A DNA stretch of 6,502 bases from Patescibacteria group bacterium. GTDB taxonomy: Bacteria; Patescibacteria; Microgenomatia; Levybacterales; UBA12049. The first letter of the stretch is position 1. Each line of letters opens with the position of its first letter. Below the pieces are notes generated by a model. That model saw only the letters and a program-made list of their open reading frames with translations. It did no database searches and had not been told where the DNA came from. The position numbers were made by a program, and so were the translations under genes. Positions 1-5,462 of this stretch are shown one piece after another. The stretch lies in NCBI GenBank assembly GCA_023379465.1, contig JAMCTM010000045.1, forward strand, positions 1-6,502, given 5' to 3'.

Positions 1-281
1 AAGAGAACAAGCCTCTTTTCAAACCCCTCGCTTACGCCTTTTACCATATTCAGGATTGTGGCCCGTGTCAAACCAAAAAGGGACTGCAGCTTTTTATTCC
101 TGCGCTTTTCTTTTTCCTTTAAATAAACAGTCACCTTGTTCTCTTTAATGGTTACCTCTATCCCTTCCGGCAGGGCATAAGAAAGATTGCCCTTTGCTCC
201 GCTAACAGCCAAAACGCCCTTGTCTAGCGAAAGCGAAACCCCTTCTTTTATTTCTACCGGACTTCTGCCTATTCTTGACAT
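1..281 (-). CDS. rplF: 50S ribosomal protein L6 (uL6), N-terminal part, runs off the window
   Basis: Large-subunit protein that binds 23S rRNA domain VI near the sarcin–ricin loop and the GTPase-associated region. Reading from the ATG at 279–281 gives 93 codons with no stop before the window edge, about half of the usual ~180 residues. The product begins MSRIGRSPVEIKEGVS and later has LPEGIEV and NMVKGVSEGFEK, all typical of the first L6 domain and its linker. The frame stays open to base 1, so the gene is cut by the window, not broken. It follows rpsH with a 6-bp gap, as in the spc operon. No Shine–Dalgarno is visible in the AT-rich bases before the ATG, so initiation probably depends on coupling to rpsH translation. 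The identity is secure. Confidence 0.96.
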   Translation of the reverse strand, partial: MSRIGRSPVEIKEGVSLSLDKGVLAVSGAKGNLSYALPEGIEVTIKENKVTVYLKEKEKRRNKKLQSLFGLTRATILNMVKGVSEGFEKRLVL

Positions 282-287
282 ATGTTT

Positions 288-674
288 TTATGAAATTTCA
301 AATAATACTTCTCCTCCAAGCTTTTCCCCTACCGCCTCTTCCGATGTCTTTATACCTTTACTGGTAGAAACAATCACCTTTGATGCCCTGATTTTTTGCC
401 TCTTGACTAATTCCAAATATCCTTCATAGACCCTTAGGGAAGGCTTTGAAACTATCCTAACATCGCTAATAACAGATTTTTTATTTCTGTAAAAAAGCAC
501 AATATGTAAAACCTGGCCTTTCTTTTCTGTTTTAGAAGACTCAATCAATTTATTTTTAACAAGCACATCGCTTATTTCCTTAATAACGCCTGTATAAGGA
601 AAAAACATTTCCCGCCTTCTGGAAAGACCGGCATTCTTAATGGCAATTATAAAATCTGCGATTGTATAGTTCAT
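288..674 (-). CDS. rpsH: 30S ribosomal protein S8 (uS8)
   Basis: Primary 16S rRNA-binding protein of the 30S body (central domain, helix 21). In Escherichia coli it is also the translational repressor of the spc operon. The 128-residue product has the usual S8 length. It starts with the IADFIIAIKNAG helix, has the mid-protein segment RIVSKPSLRVYEG, and ends with the STSKG turn followed by GGEVLFEIS, the family's C-terminal signature. The ATG at 672–674 lies 6 bp after the rpsN stop and the gene ends in TAA. Only a weak purine stretch precedes the start. Whether this S8 autoregulates as in E. coli cannot be told here: I did not find an obvious S8-binding-site mimic near rplE. Confidence 0.98.
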   Translation of the reverse strand: MNYTIADFIIAIKNAGLSRRREMFFPYTGVIKEISDVLVKNKLIESSKTEKKGQVLHIVLFYRNKKSVISDVRIVSKPSLRVYEGYLELVKRQKIRASKVIVSTSKGIKTSEEAVGEKLGGEVLFEIS

Positions 675-680
675 ATATCT

Positions 681-866
681 TTACCAGGTTGACTTAATTA
701 CACCCGGCAATTCTCCTTTTAGAGCAAGCTCTCTAAAGCATATCCTGCACAAACCGAATTTTCTCATAAAAGAACGCGCTCTGCCACAGATATTACATCT
801 GTTCTTTGCCCTAACCTTATATTTTTGCTTCTTGGTAAATTTTACAATATCCGATACTTTTGCCAT
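681..866 (-). CDS. rpsN: 30S ribosomal protein S14, zinc-binding type (uS14)
   Basis: Small 30S head protein that contacts S3, S10 and S19 and 16S rRNA helices near the decoding side. At 61 residues it is the short zinc-type form (S14 type Z), not the ~100-residue zinc-free form. Two CxxC pairs are visible: C24/C27 in [10 protein letters not shown] and C40/C43 in [10 protein letters not shown], which should coordinate one zinc. The C-terminus [11 protein letters not shown] is the family ending. It sits between rplE and rpsH, its standard place. The 30-bp gap upstream has a GGGAG tract about 13 bases before the ATG, rather distant for a ribosome-binding site. Dependence on zinc is expected from the cysteines. 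No zinc-free paralogue is visible in the window. Confidence 0.98.
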   Translation of the reverse strand: MAKVSDIVKFTKKQKYKVRAKNRCNICGRARSFMRKFGLCRICFRELALKGELPGVIKSTW

Positions 867-896
867 ACAATAAATTTAGCTCCCAGCGTCTCTTAA

Positions 897-1445
897 CTAT
901 GCGCTGATCTTTTGCTGCTCCTTTTCAAAAGGCATACCCATAATCCTAAGAAGGGAAAATCCCTCTTTGTCATTTTTTGCGCTTGTTGCAATCGTAACTT
1001 CTATACCCTGAACTTTTTCTACCTTTCCCGGATCTATTTCCGGAAAAACAGTATACTCACTAAAACCCAGCGAATAATTACCGTGTCCGTCAAAACTTTT
1101 CCTGCTAACTCCATGGAAATCCCGAAGACGCGGCAAAACTATTTTTGTCAGCTTGTTAAAAAAATCATACATTCTTTTACCCCTTAAGGTTAGCATCAGC
1201 CCGATCGGATCGCCTTCTCTTAGTTTAAAACCGGCGATTGACTTTTTCGCCCTGGTTACTTTTGGTTTCTGTCCGGCAACAGAAGCCAGAACAGGCATCA
1301 TCCTTTCGATGTTTTTCTTGTCCGAAAGAGCATCCTTTACGCCTAAACTAACAACAATCTTTAATAATTTCGGCATAGCCATTGGGTTTTTAACCCCAAG
1401 CTCTTTTTGCAACTTTGCCGTATCGTAAATATTGTCCTTATTCAT
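897..1445 (-). CDS. rplE: 50S ribosomal protein L5 (uL5)
   Basis: Binds 5S rRNA and forms part of the central protuberance, touching the P-site tRNA and 30S head. The 182 residues match the family length (~180). Recognisable segments are NPMAMPKLLKIVVSLGV near residue 20 (canonical form NxMxxPKxxKIVxNxGxG), GQKPKVTRAKKSIAGFKLREG around residues 58–78, a conserved RLRDFHGVS segment, and FPEIDPGKVEKVQGIEVTI toward the C-terminus. The stop is TAG. A GAAGG tract at 1450–1454 lies 4 bases upstream of the ATG, so spacing is tight but plausible. The 21-bp gap to rplX is one of the longer ones in the second half of the cluster. Confidence 0.98.
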   Translation of the reverse strand: MNKDNIYDTAKLQKELGVKNPMAMPKLLKIVVSLGVKDALSDKKNIERMMPVLASVAGQKPKVTRAKKSIAGFKLREGDPIGLMLTLRGKRMYDFFNKLTKIVLPRLRDFHGVSRKSFDGHGNYSLGFSEYTVFPEIDPGKVEKVQGIEVTIATSAKNDKEGFSLLRIMGMPFEKEQQKISA

Positions 1446-1449
1446 AATT

Positions 1450-1454
1450 CCTTC
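1450..1454 (-). promoter_or_regulatory. Ribosome binding site of rplE (short spacing)
   Basis: On the minus strand GAAGG precedes the rplE ATG by four bases. It supports the start at 1445, though the spacing is at the short end of the usual range. The same bases hold an out-of-frame ATG followed after four codons by TGA, which I take as chance. Confidence 0.5.
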
Positions 1455-1466
1455 ATGGGTTTTAAT

Positions 1467-1802
1467 TTAAATTGACGCGCTTATGCGAGTCGCGCATTTT
1501 TTACAAACCCTTATCTTTTTATTTCTCTCAAGTAAGAAACCTACCCTGGTTGGAAGTGAACATTTCGGACATATCAGGCTGACATTGGCAATAGATATCG
1601 GTTTTACCAAGGTGATGATCTCCGAGGGCTGATTTTGAGACCTGGCCTTAAGATGCCTTTTGTATTGGTTAGCTCCGGCAACGATAATCTTCCCGGCCTT
1701 TGTCAAAACCTTCTCGACCTTACCTGTCCTGCCTCTATCCTTGCCTGTCATAATCTTAACCTCATCGCCTTTTCTGATTTTGGCAGCTTTTAATCTATTC
1801 AT
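1467..1802 (-). CDS. rplX: 50S ribosomal protein L24 (uL24) with a C-terminal four-cysteine motif
   Basis: Early assembly protein that binds the 5' domain of 23S rRNA and lies near the peptide exit tunnel. The N-terminal KOW fold is clear: [21 protein letters not shown] at residues 9–29, then a basic loop [14 protein letters not shown]. The length is 111 residues, slightly above the ~103 of E. coli. The C-terminal half carries ICPKC (C78, C81) and VCKKC (C100, C103), a zinc-ribbon-like arrangement also found in many bacterial L24 proteins and absent from E. coli L24. Its ATG overlaps the rplN stop by four bases (ATGA), and GGAGG lies four bases upstream, so translation is likely both coupled and independently supported. 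The identity is firm; zinc binding is inferred from the cysteines. Confidence 0.97.
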   Translation of the reverse strand: MNRLKAAKIRKGDEVKIMTGKDRGRTGKVEKVLTKAGKIIVAGANQYKRHLKARSQNQPSEIITLVKPISIANVSLICPKCSLPTRVGFLLERNKKIRVCKKCATRISASI

Positions 1803-2173
1803 AAAACCTCCACGGCCATACTGGCTATTTTTGCAAAGCCATTATCTTTAACCTCCCTGGCAATGGGACCGAAAATTCTTGTGCCAATCGGATTTTTATC
1901 CTTCTCGCCGTCTATAACAACGCCCGCATTGTCCGAAAACCTAATATATGAACCGTCCGGCCTTCTGTATTCCTTTCTTGTTCTAACGACAACCGCCTTT
2001 ACCATCTGCGATTCTTTAACCGTCCCGGTTGAGATAGCCTGCTTGATTACGCATTGAACTATATCCCCCACAAAGCCGAATTTTCTTTTAGACCCGCCCA
2101 GTATACGGGTTACCAAAAGAGACCTTGCTCCGGAATTATCCGCTGCTTTTATAATTGTTCTTGTTTGAATCAT
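1799..2173 (-). CDS. rplN: 50S ribosomal protein L14 (uL14)
   Basis: Five-stranded beta-barrel protein at the subunit interface, forming intersubunit bridges with 16S rRNA helix 14 and contacting L19; it is also the docking site of the silencing factor RsfS. The 124 residues are full length. Family motifs include [17 protein letters not shown] at the start, a region around residues 60–75 with [27 protein letters not shown], and the C-terminal [14 protein letters not shown] ending in MAVEVL. The start overlaps the rpsQ stop by four bases and the end overlaps the rplX start by four bases, so three genes are chained by overlaps. A good Shine–Dalgarno lies seven bases upstream. Confidence 0.98.
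   Translation of the reverse strand: MIQTRTIIKAADNSGARSLLVTRILGGSKRKFGFVGDIVQCVIKQAISTGTVKESQMVKAVVVRTRKEYRRPDGSYIRFSDNAGVVIDGEKDKNPIGTRIFGPIAREVKDNGFAKIASMAVEVL
1807..1811 (-). promoter_or_regulatory. Ribosome binding site of rplX
   Basis: GGAGG on the minus strand, four bases before the rplX ATG and inside the last codons of rplN. It fixes the start at 1802 and implies that the 16S rRNA of this organism keeps an anti-Shine–Dalgarno end. Confidence 0.75.
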
Positions 2174-2409
2174 GCTGCTTCTCCCTTAACCATAAGTCTA
2201 AAGTGTTTATCCTTAGATAAAGGCCTTGTCTCAATAATGCGCACCTTGTCTCCCACGGAAGGCATTTTGTCTTCTACGTAAACCTTGTATTTCTTGCTCT
2301 TGGTCATAATTTTTCTGTAAACAGGATGCGGGCTTTTTGTTTCAAGTCTAACAACCGCCGTTTTATTCATCTTAACCGATATAACTTTCCCTTTTAATAT
2401 CTTATTCAT
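2170..2409 (-). CDS. rpsQ: 30S ribosomal protein S17 (uS17)
   Basis: OB-fold protein that binds the 5' and central domains of 16S rRNA early in 30S assembly. At 79 residues it is typical. Visible features are [20 protein letters not shown] at the N-terminus, [17 protein letters not shown] in the middle, and the signature [21 protein letters not shown] toward the end. Its ATG lies inside the end of rpmC (8-bp overlap) and its TGA overlaps the rplN start (ATGA). A repeated AAGG tract just upstream provides a strong ribosome-binding site. Confidence 0.98.
   Translation of the reverse strand: MNKILKGKVISVKMNKTAVVRLETKSPHPVYRKIMTKSKKYKVYVEDKMPSVGDKVRIIETRPLSKDKHFRLMVKGEAA
2181..2187 (-). promoter_or_regulatory. 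Ribosome binding site of rplN
   Basis: AAGGGAG on the minus strand, seven bases before the rplN ATG and within the last codons of rpsQ. Its spacing is optimal and it supports the start at 2173 despite the overlap with rpsQ. Confidence 0.75.
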
Positions 2410-2605
2410 CTTGCCTTCCTTCCTTTATGCATGTCAAAACAAAAGCAATATATTTTCTCGCGGCAAAGACAGCCCGCTTATTTTTAAGTTTAGAAAGACT
2501 ATCCTCCATCTTTAAAGACAAAAGCTCGCTTCTTTTATCGGCAAGAAGCTTCCGTAACTCCGCCAAGGTTTTTGTTCTTAATTCTTTTTTATCTTTAGTT
2601 TTCAT
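2402..2605 (-). CDS. rpmC: 50S ribosomal protein L29 (uL29)
   Basis: Small two-helix protein at the exit-tunnel mouth, next to L23, part of the docking area for nascent-chain factors such as the signal recognition particle. The 67-residue product has the family's helical hairpin: KTLAELRKLLADKRSELLSL, then KMEDSLSKLKNKRAVFAARK, then a hydrophobic helix end. L29 is poorly conserved in sequence, but the leucine/lysine helical pattern and the position between rplP and rpsQ make the call safe. The ATG at 2603–2605 follows a 25-bp gap with no Shine–Dalgarno. A second ATG seven bases further upstream is immediately followed by TAA and is not usable. It ends in TAA inside the rpsQ start region. Confidence 0.95.
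   Translation of the reverse strand: MKTKDKKELRTKTLAELRKLLADKRSELLSLKMEDSLSKLKNKRAVFAARKYIAFVLTCIKEGRQDE
2414..2426 (-). promoter_or_regulatory. Ribosome binding site of rpsQ (AAGG repeat)
   Basis: The minus strand reads AAAGGAAGGAAGG, three AAGG units in a row, ending four bases before the rpsQ ATG. Several registers of pairing with the 16S 3' end are possible. The tract is at the same time the end of the rpmC coding sequence. Confidence 0.7.
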
Positions 2606-2630
2606 AATTTACATATAATCGGATTAAAAA

Positions 2631-3038
2631 TCAACCCTTTTCAATTATTCTGGTTCTAACAGGCAGCTTATGAGACGCGAGGGTCAGGGCTTTTAGGGCA
2701 ATGTCACGGGAAACCCCGGCCATCTCAAAAAGCATTCTGCCTGATTTCACACGTGCCACATATTCAAAGACGTCTCCTTTTCCGCTCCCCATCCTTGTCT
2801 CGGGCGGCTTTTTTGTAATCGGCTTATCCGGAAATACCCTTATCCAAAGCCTGCCGCCTCTTTGCGTATAATGGGTAATCGCGCGCCGGGCCGCTTCTAT
2901 TTGTCTGGCAGTAATCCAAGACTTACCCAAGGAAAGCAATCCGTACTGGCCAAAGGAAACATTCGTGCCGCTGTGGGCGCTGCCCTTTAATCTGCCTCTT
3001 TGCTGTTTTCTGTATTTTACTCTTTTTGGCGTTAACAT
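2631..3038 (-). CDS. rplP: 50S ribosomal protein L16 (uL16)
   Basis: Late-assembling large-subunit protein next to the peptidyl-transferase centre and A-site tRNA elbow. Full length at 135 residues. It opens [19 protein letters not shown], has [10 protein letters not shown] near residue 28, [14 protein letters not shown] at 41–54, a basic [14 protein letters not shown] segment at 60–73 and the ETRMGSGKG loop at 80–88. R82 corresponds to the arginine hydroxylated in E. coli L16 (R81). Right after this loop the usual SPEYW-like segment is replaced by DVFEY with no length change. The gene ends in TGA and begins 18 bp after rpsC, with only a weak AAAGA purine run before the ATG. Confidence 0.98.
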   Translation of the reverse strand: MLTPKRVKYRKQQRGRLKGSAHSGTNVSFGQYGLLSLGKSWITARQIEAARRAITHYTQRGGRLWIRVFPDKPITKKPPETRMGSGKGDVFEYVARVKSGRMLFEMAGVSRDIALKALTLASHKLPVRTRIIEKG

Positions 3039-3056
3039 ATCTTTAATAACTGGTCT

Positions 3057-3710
3057 CTATTTTTTGTTTATCCAAACCTTAACCCCTATATATCCTTTCT
3101 TGGTGAGCGCCGGGAAACTGGCAAAATCTATCTTTTCTCTTAATGTTGAAAGGGGAACCGTGCCAAGCTGTATTTTTTCTCTCCGTCCGATTTCGGCACC
3201 GGCTATTCTGCCCGAAAGCATAATCTTTACTCCGTTTGCGCCTGCGTCCATTACCCTTGCCCCTGTTTGAACAAGAACACGCTTAAAAGGCAGTCTCTTA
3301 TTTAATTGATCTGCTATATTTTTTGCCACAAGGGTAGCGTCCAGATTCGGTTCTTTAATAGGTTCTATTCTTAAATCAAGTTTCGAAAGAGCACCGACTC
3401 CTAAATTTTTTTTGTTTGTTGTTTTCTTTAGAAAAGACGCCAGGAATTTCTTTAGATCCTCCAGGCCCGTTCCCGACCTGCCTATGACAATACCGGGACG
3501 GGAGACATAAACGATTACCCTTAGGCTGTTTATGGATCTCTCAATATCAACCCTTGAGATCCCCGCGTATTTTAACCTCTCCATCAAAGCCTTACGAAGA
3601 TTGTAATCCTCTATGACGGAATCGGAATATCTTTTTTCATTAAACCAGCGGCTGCTTGAGTCGTAGATATATCCCATTCTTATAATTTTTGGATTTACCT
3701 TCTGTCCCAT
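3057..3710 (-). CDS. rpsC: 30S ribosomal protein S3 (uS3)
   Basis: Protein of the 30S head at the mRNA entry channel, with a KH type II domain and a second RNA-binding domain. The 217 residues start MGQKVNPKIIRMGYIYDSSS and contain the KH loop VSRPGIVIGRSG (GRSG at 77–80). The C-terminal domain has GANGVKIMLSGRIAGAEIGR and the ending GYIGVKVWINKK. Two points stand out. The stretch between the KH loop and KEPNLDA is about 13 residues longer than in E. coli as I recall that sequence. The mRNA-helicase site FRRAMK reads FKRVLV here (K143, R144, V147). The gene follows the largest gap of the window, which carries AT-rich repeats, and has no clear Shine–Dalgarno. Its stop is TAG. Confidence 0.97.
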   Translation of the reverse strand: MGQKVNPKIIRMGYIYDSSSRWFNEKRYSDSVIEDYNLRKALMERLKYAGISRVDIERSINSLRVIVYVSRPGIVIGRSGTGLEDLKKFLASFLKKTTNKKNLGVGALSKLDLRIEPIKEPNLDATLVAKNIADQLNKRLPFKRVLVQTGARVMDAGANGVKIMLSGRIAGAEIGRREKIQLGTVPLSTLREKIDFASFPALTKKGYIGVKVWINKK

Positions 3711-3717
3711 ATTCAGG

Positions 3718-3750
3718 AAATTTCTAAATCCTAATTTCTAATTTCTAAAA
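3718..3750. repeat. AT-rich 7-bp tandem repeat, consensus TAATTTC
   Basis: On the plus strand the units read AAATTTC, TAAATCC, TAATTTC, TAATTTC and then a partial TAAAA, in exact 7-base register from 3718 to 3750. Two units are identical and the outer ones differ at one to three positions. On the transcribed strand this gives repeated GAAATTA. My recollection is that similar TTAGAAATTAG-type repeats are scattered between genes in many Patescibacteria genomes; I cannot test this here. Confidence 0.75.
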
Positions 3751-3766
3751 TTTTAGAGCAATTAGA
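3737..3766. repeat. Imperfect AT-rich inverted repeat upstream of rpsC
   Basis: The left arm TCTAATTTCTAAAA (3737–3750) pairs with the right arm TTTTAGA-gc-AATTAGA (3751–3766), interrupted only by a two-base bulge at 3758–3759. The core TCTAAAATTTTAGA (3744–3757) is a perfect 14-bp palindrome. As RNA it would form an A–U-rich hairpin whose tip must open to make a loop, so stability is low. No T-run follows on either strand in terminator fashion. Confidence 0.7.
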
Positions 3767-3771
3767 TTCAA

Positions 3772-4125
3772 TCAGGTTAATTTAGGTTTCCCTCCTTTCT
3801 CCTCTAACGTAACTCTTATGTGCGAGCTTCTTTTTTTATATGGATGAATCCGTCCTCTGGTTGAGGGATGGTATCTCTTAAGAGACGGCCCCTCATTTAT
3901 TTCTATTCTCTTTATGTATAGATTCTCCTTCTCTAACCTTAGATTATTCAAGGCATTAGCCAGGCCGCTTTTTAGGGTCCCGGCAATAAGGAAAGATCCC
4001 CTTTTTTCAACAAAATTTAAACTATCCATGGCGCTTGTAACGTTTTTCCCCGTAAGGGAATCCGCAATCAAACGAAGCTTTCTGGGACTTATTCTTACTG
4101 ATCTGTTAACAACTGTTATTTCCAT
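3772..4125 (-). CDS. rplV: 50S ribosomal protein L22 (uL22)
   Basis: Binds all domains of 23S rRNA; its long beta-hairpin forms part of the exit-tunnel constriction, where macrolide-resistance changes map in other bacteria. The 117-residue product has VRISPRKLRLIADSLTGK near residues 10–27 and the hairpin region EGPSLKRYHPSTRGRIHPYK leading into KRSSHIRVTL. The hairpin has the normal length, without the insertions or deletions known from resistant mutants. The start at 4123–4125 comes 9 bp after the rpsS stop without a Shine–Dalgarno, so reinitiation after rpsS is likely. The stop is TGA, followed by the 61-bp repeat-bearing gap before rpsC. Confidence 0.98.
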   Translation of the reverse strand: MEITVVNRSVRISPRKLRLIADSLTGKNVTSAMDSLNFVEKRGSFLIAGTLKSGLANALNNLRLEKENLYIKRIEINEGPSLKRYHPSTRGRIHPYKKRSSHIRVTLEEKGGKPKLT

Positions 4126-4134
4126 AACTATAAA

Positions 4135-4419
4135 CTATGTCTTTGAAATCTCCCGGGCAACCACCCTTCCGTGACTTCTAAAGGTTCTGGTTGGGGCAAA
4201 TTCGCCAAGCCTATGTCCAACCATTGCCTCAAGTATAAATACATTAATAAAGGTTTTACCGTTATGGACAGCAAGGTTGTGTCCGACAAACTCAGGAGGG
4301 ATCTGACATGATCTCGACCAGGTTTTGATAGAATTTTTATCCCCGCTTCCTTTCTGGATAATAATCTTTTTAAGTAGTTTCTGATCTACCAATGGTCCTT
4401 TTTTACTGCTTCTTGCCAT
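4135..4419 (-). CDS. rpsS: 30S ribosomal protein S19 (uS19)
   Basis: 30S head protein that pairs with S13 and forms the bridge to L5 at the central protuberance. The 94 residues begin [19 protein letters not shown] and include [24 protein letters not shown] split around the conserved EFVGH, then [19 protein letters not shown], the family hallmark. It begins 7 bp after rplB. The nearest strong purine tract, AAAGGAGGAAG, is formed by the final codons of L2 and lies about 16 bases from the ATG, further than usual. The stop is TAG. Confidence 0.98.
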   Translation of the reverse strand: MARSSKKGPLVDQKLLKKIIIQKGSGDKNSIKTWSRSCQIPPEFVGHNLAVHNGKTFINVFILEAMVGHRLGEFAPTRTFRSHGRVVAREISKT

Positions 4420-4426
4420 AGCCTCG

Positions 4427-5167
4427 TTATTTCTTCCTCCTTTGCATAATATATTTATTGGAATACTTATTTTTGTGTCTTGTTTTGCCGACTGCCCTTC
4501 TGCCTGCGTAGGTTTTGGGAATGGGCATGCCTATGCCGCTTCTGCCCTCTCCTCCTCCGTGAGGATGGGATCTTGGATTTTGGGCAACACCCCGAACGGT
4601 GGGGCGTATACCTCTATGTCTTTTTGCGCCTGCTTTGGCAAACACCCTATTCTTCCATTCGATATTGCCAAGCTGGCCAACAGTGGCAAAACCTGTTCCT
4701 CTAATTTTTCTTATTTCTCCTGAAGGCAGTTTAATATGCACAAAGTCGCCTTCTCTGGCCTGAATCACTGCCCATGTGCCCGCGCTTCTTGCCAACTGTC
4801 CTCCCTTGCCCGGGGTTAATTCTATATTATGAACAACCGTTCCTAAAGGCAAAATACCTAGGCTGGCACTGTTGCCAAACTTAACCTCTGCGTTTTTACC
4901 GGCAATGACGCTATCGCCTACTTTAAGACCTTCGGGTTTTAATATGTATCTTTTCTCCCCGTCCGCGTAGGTAATTAAGGCTATATCACAGGTTCTGTTC
5001 GGATCATACTCCAGAGCGGTAACCTTACCTTTTATGTCAAACTTATCCCTTTTAAAATCTATCACGCGCATAAAACGCTTATGCTCTCCTCCTTTGTGCC
5101 TAACCGAAACCCCTCCCCAGGACATTCTGCCGGCGTGTTTCTTTTTTATAAACCGCAATTTGGACAT
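4427..5167 (-). CDS. rplB: 50S ribosomal protein L2 (uL2), short N-terminus
   Basis: Conserved large-subunit protein needed for subunit association and peptidyl-transferase centre assembly. At 246 residues it is about 27–30 shorter than the usual 273–277. The loss is at the N-terminus: the first recognisable conserved segment, [20 protein letters not shown], starts already at residue 12. An in-frame TAA lies two codons upstream of the ATG, so the start cannot be moved further out. The core is intact, with [20 protein letters not shown] and [12 protein letters not shown]. The PTC-facing loop reads [15 protein letters not shown], keeping the histidine equivalent to E. coli H229 (H201 here) but replacing the usual MNPVD by QNPRS. 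The basic tail ends QRRKK. The gap to rplW is 3 bp and the Shine–Dalgarno is weak. Confidence 0.97.
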   Translation of the reverse strand: MSKLRFIKKKHAGRMSWGGVSVRHKGGEHKRFMRVIDFKRDKFDIKGKVTALEYDPNRTCDIALITYADGEKRYILKPEGLKVGDSVIAGKNAEVKFGNSASLGILPLGTVVHNIELTPGKGGQLARSAGTWAVIQAREGDFVHIKLPSGEIRKIRGTGFATVGQLGNIEWKNRVFAKAGAKRHRGIRPTVRGVAQNPRSHPHGGGEGRSGIGMPIPKTYAGRRAVGKTRHKNKYSNKYIMQRRKK

Positions 5168-5170
5168 AAC

Positions 5171-5458
5171 TTATCTTGCCTGATCGAAAAGATCAATCTT
5201 TTCTCCTTCCTTTAATTTAACTATTGCTTTTTTCCATGGAGAAACAGAAACTTCTGTCCTTCTTTGTCCGATTCTTTTTCTGCCGCCTTTGACGACCGAT
5301 GTGGCAACAGACAGCGCATGAACATTAAACGTTTTCTCTACCGCTTTTCTGATATTAGTTTTATCGGCTTTTTTATTTACCTTAAAGGTAAATTTATTTT
5401 GATGAGTATCGCGCATAGATTTTTCCGTTATAATTGGGCTTATTAAAACATTTTTCAT
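5171..5458 (-). CDS. rplW: 50S ribosomal protein L23 (uL23)
   Basis: Exit-tunnel protein that forms the docking site for trigger factor and the signal recognition particle. The 95 residues are the normal bacterial length. It begins VLISPIITEKS, has FTFKVNKKADKTNIRKAVE at about residues 23–41, then FNVHALSV, a basic loop GGRKRIGQRR with the rRNA-binding character expected of the family, and a C-terminal beta strand AIVKLKEGEKIDLF. It follows rplD by 4 bp with a usable AAAGAGGG ribosome-binding site nine bases upstream, and precedes rplB by 3 bp. Confidence 0.98.
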   Translation of the reverse strand: MKNVLISPIITEKSMRDTHQNKFTFKVNKKADKTNIRKAVEKTFNVHALSVATSVVKGGRKRIGQRRTEVSVSPWKKAIVKLKEGEKIDLFDQAR

Positions 5459-5462
5459 AGTA

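Larger units (their letters stand above)
3711..3771. other. 61-bp intergenic spacer between rplV and rpsC
   Basis: This is the longest non-coding gap in the window. It is strongly AT-rich and contains a degenerate 7-bp tandem repeat and an imperfect inverted repeat, listed separately. I see no convincing −35/−10 pair: a TTGAAT on the minus strand near 3766–3771 has only poor −10 candidates at suitable distance. There is no GC-rich stem with a T-run that would make an intrinsic terminator. It may be a site of RNA processing or merely the residue of a small insertion. Confidence 0.6.

Noticed and set aside
187..429. Plus-strand frame of 80 codons across the rplF–rpsH junction
   Set aside because: Both strands cannot reasonably be coding here: the minus strand encodes clear L6 and S8. 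The frame has no supporting motif.
912..1428. Two 91-codon plus-strand frames opposite rplE
   Set aside because: They lie entirely antisense to a well-conserved L5 gene and have no recognisable protein features.
1443..1457. Short out-of-frame ATG (five-codon reading) just upstream of rplE as a leader peptide
   Set aside because: It has no ribosome-binding site of its own and no stalling-type sequence. It arises from the GAAGGAATTATG start region.
3744..3757. Palindrome TCTAAAATTTTAGA as an intrinsic terminator
   Set aside because: The stem is nearly all A–T, has no natural loop and no following T-run, and a terminator in the middle of a ribosomal operon is implausible.
3760..3771. Possible promoter upstream of rpsC (TTGAAT on the minus strand)
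   Set aside because: At 16–18 bp spacing only poor −10 matches occur, and in such AT-rich sequence chance matches are common.
4442..4723. Open frames on the plus strand opposite rplB, including one of 93 codons
   Set aside because: They are antisense shadows of L2, whose protein sequence is unmistakable. No ribosome-binding site or family resemblance is seen.
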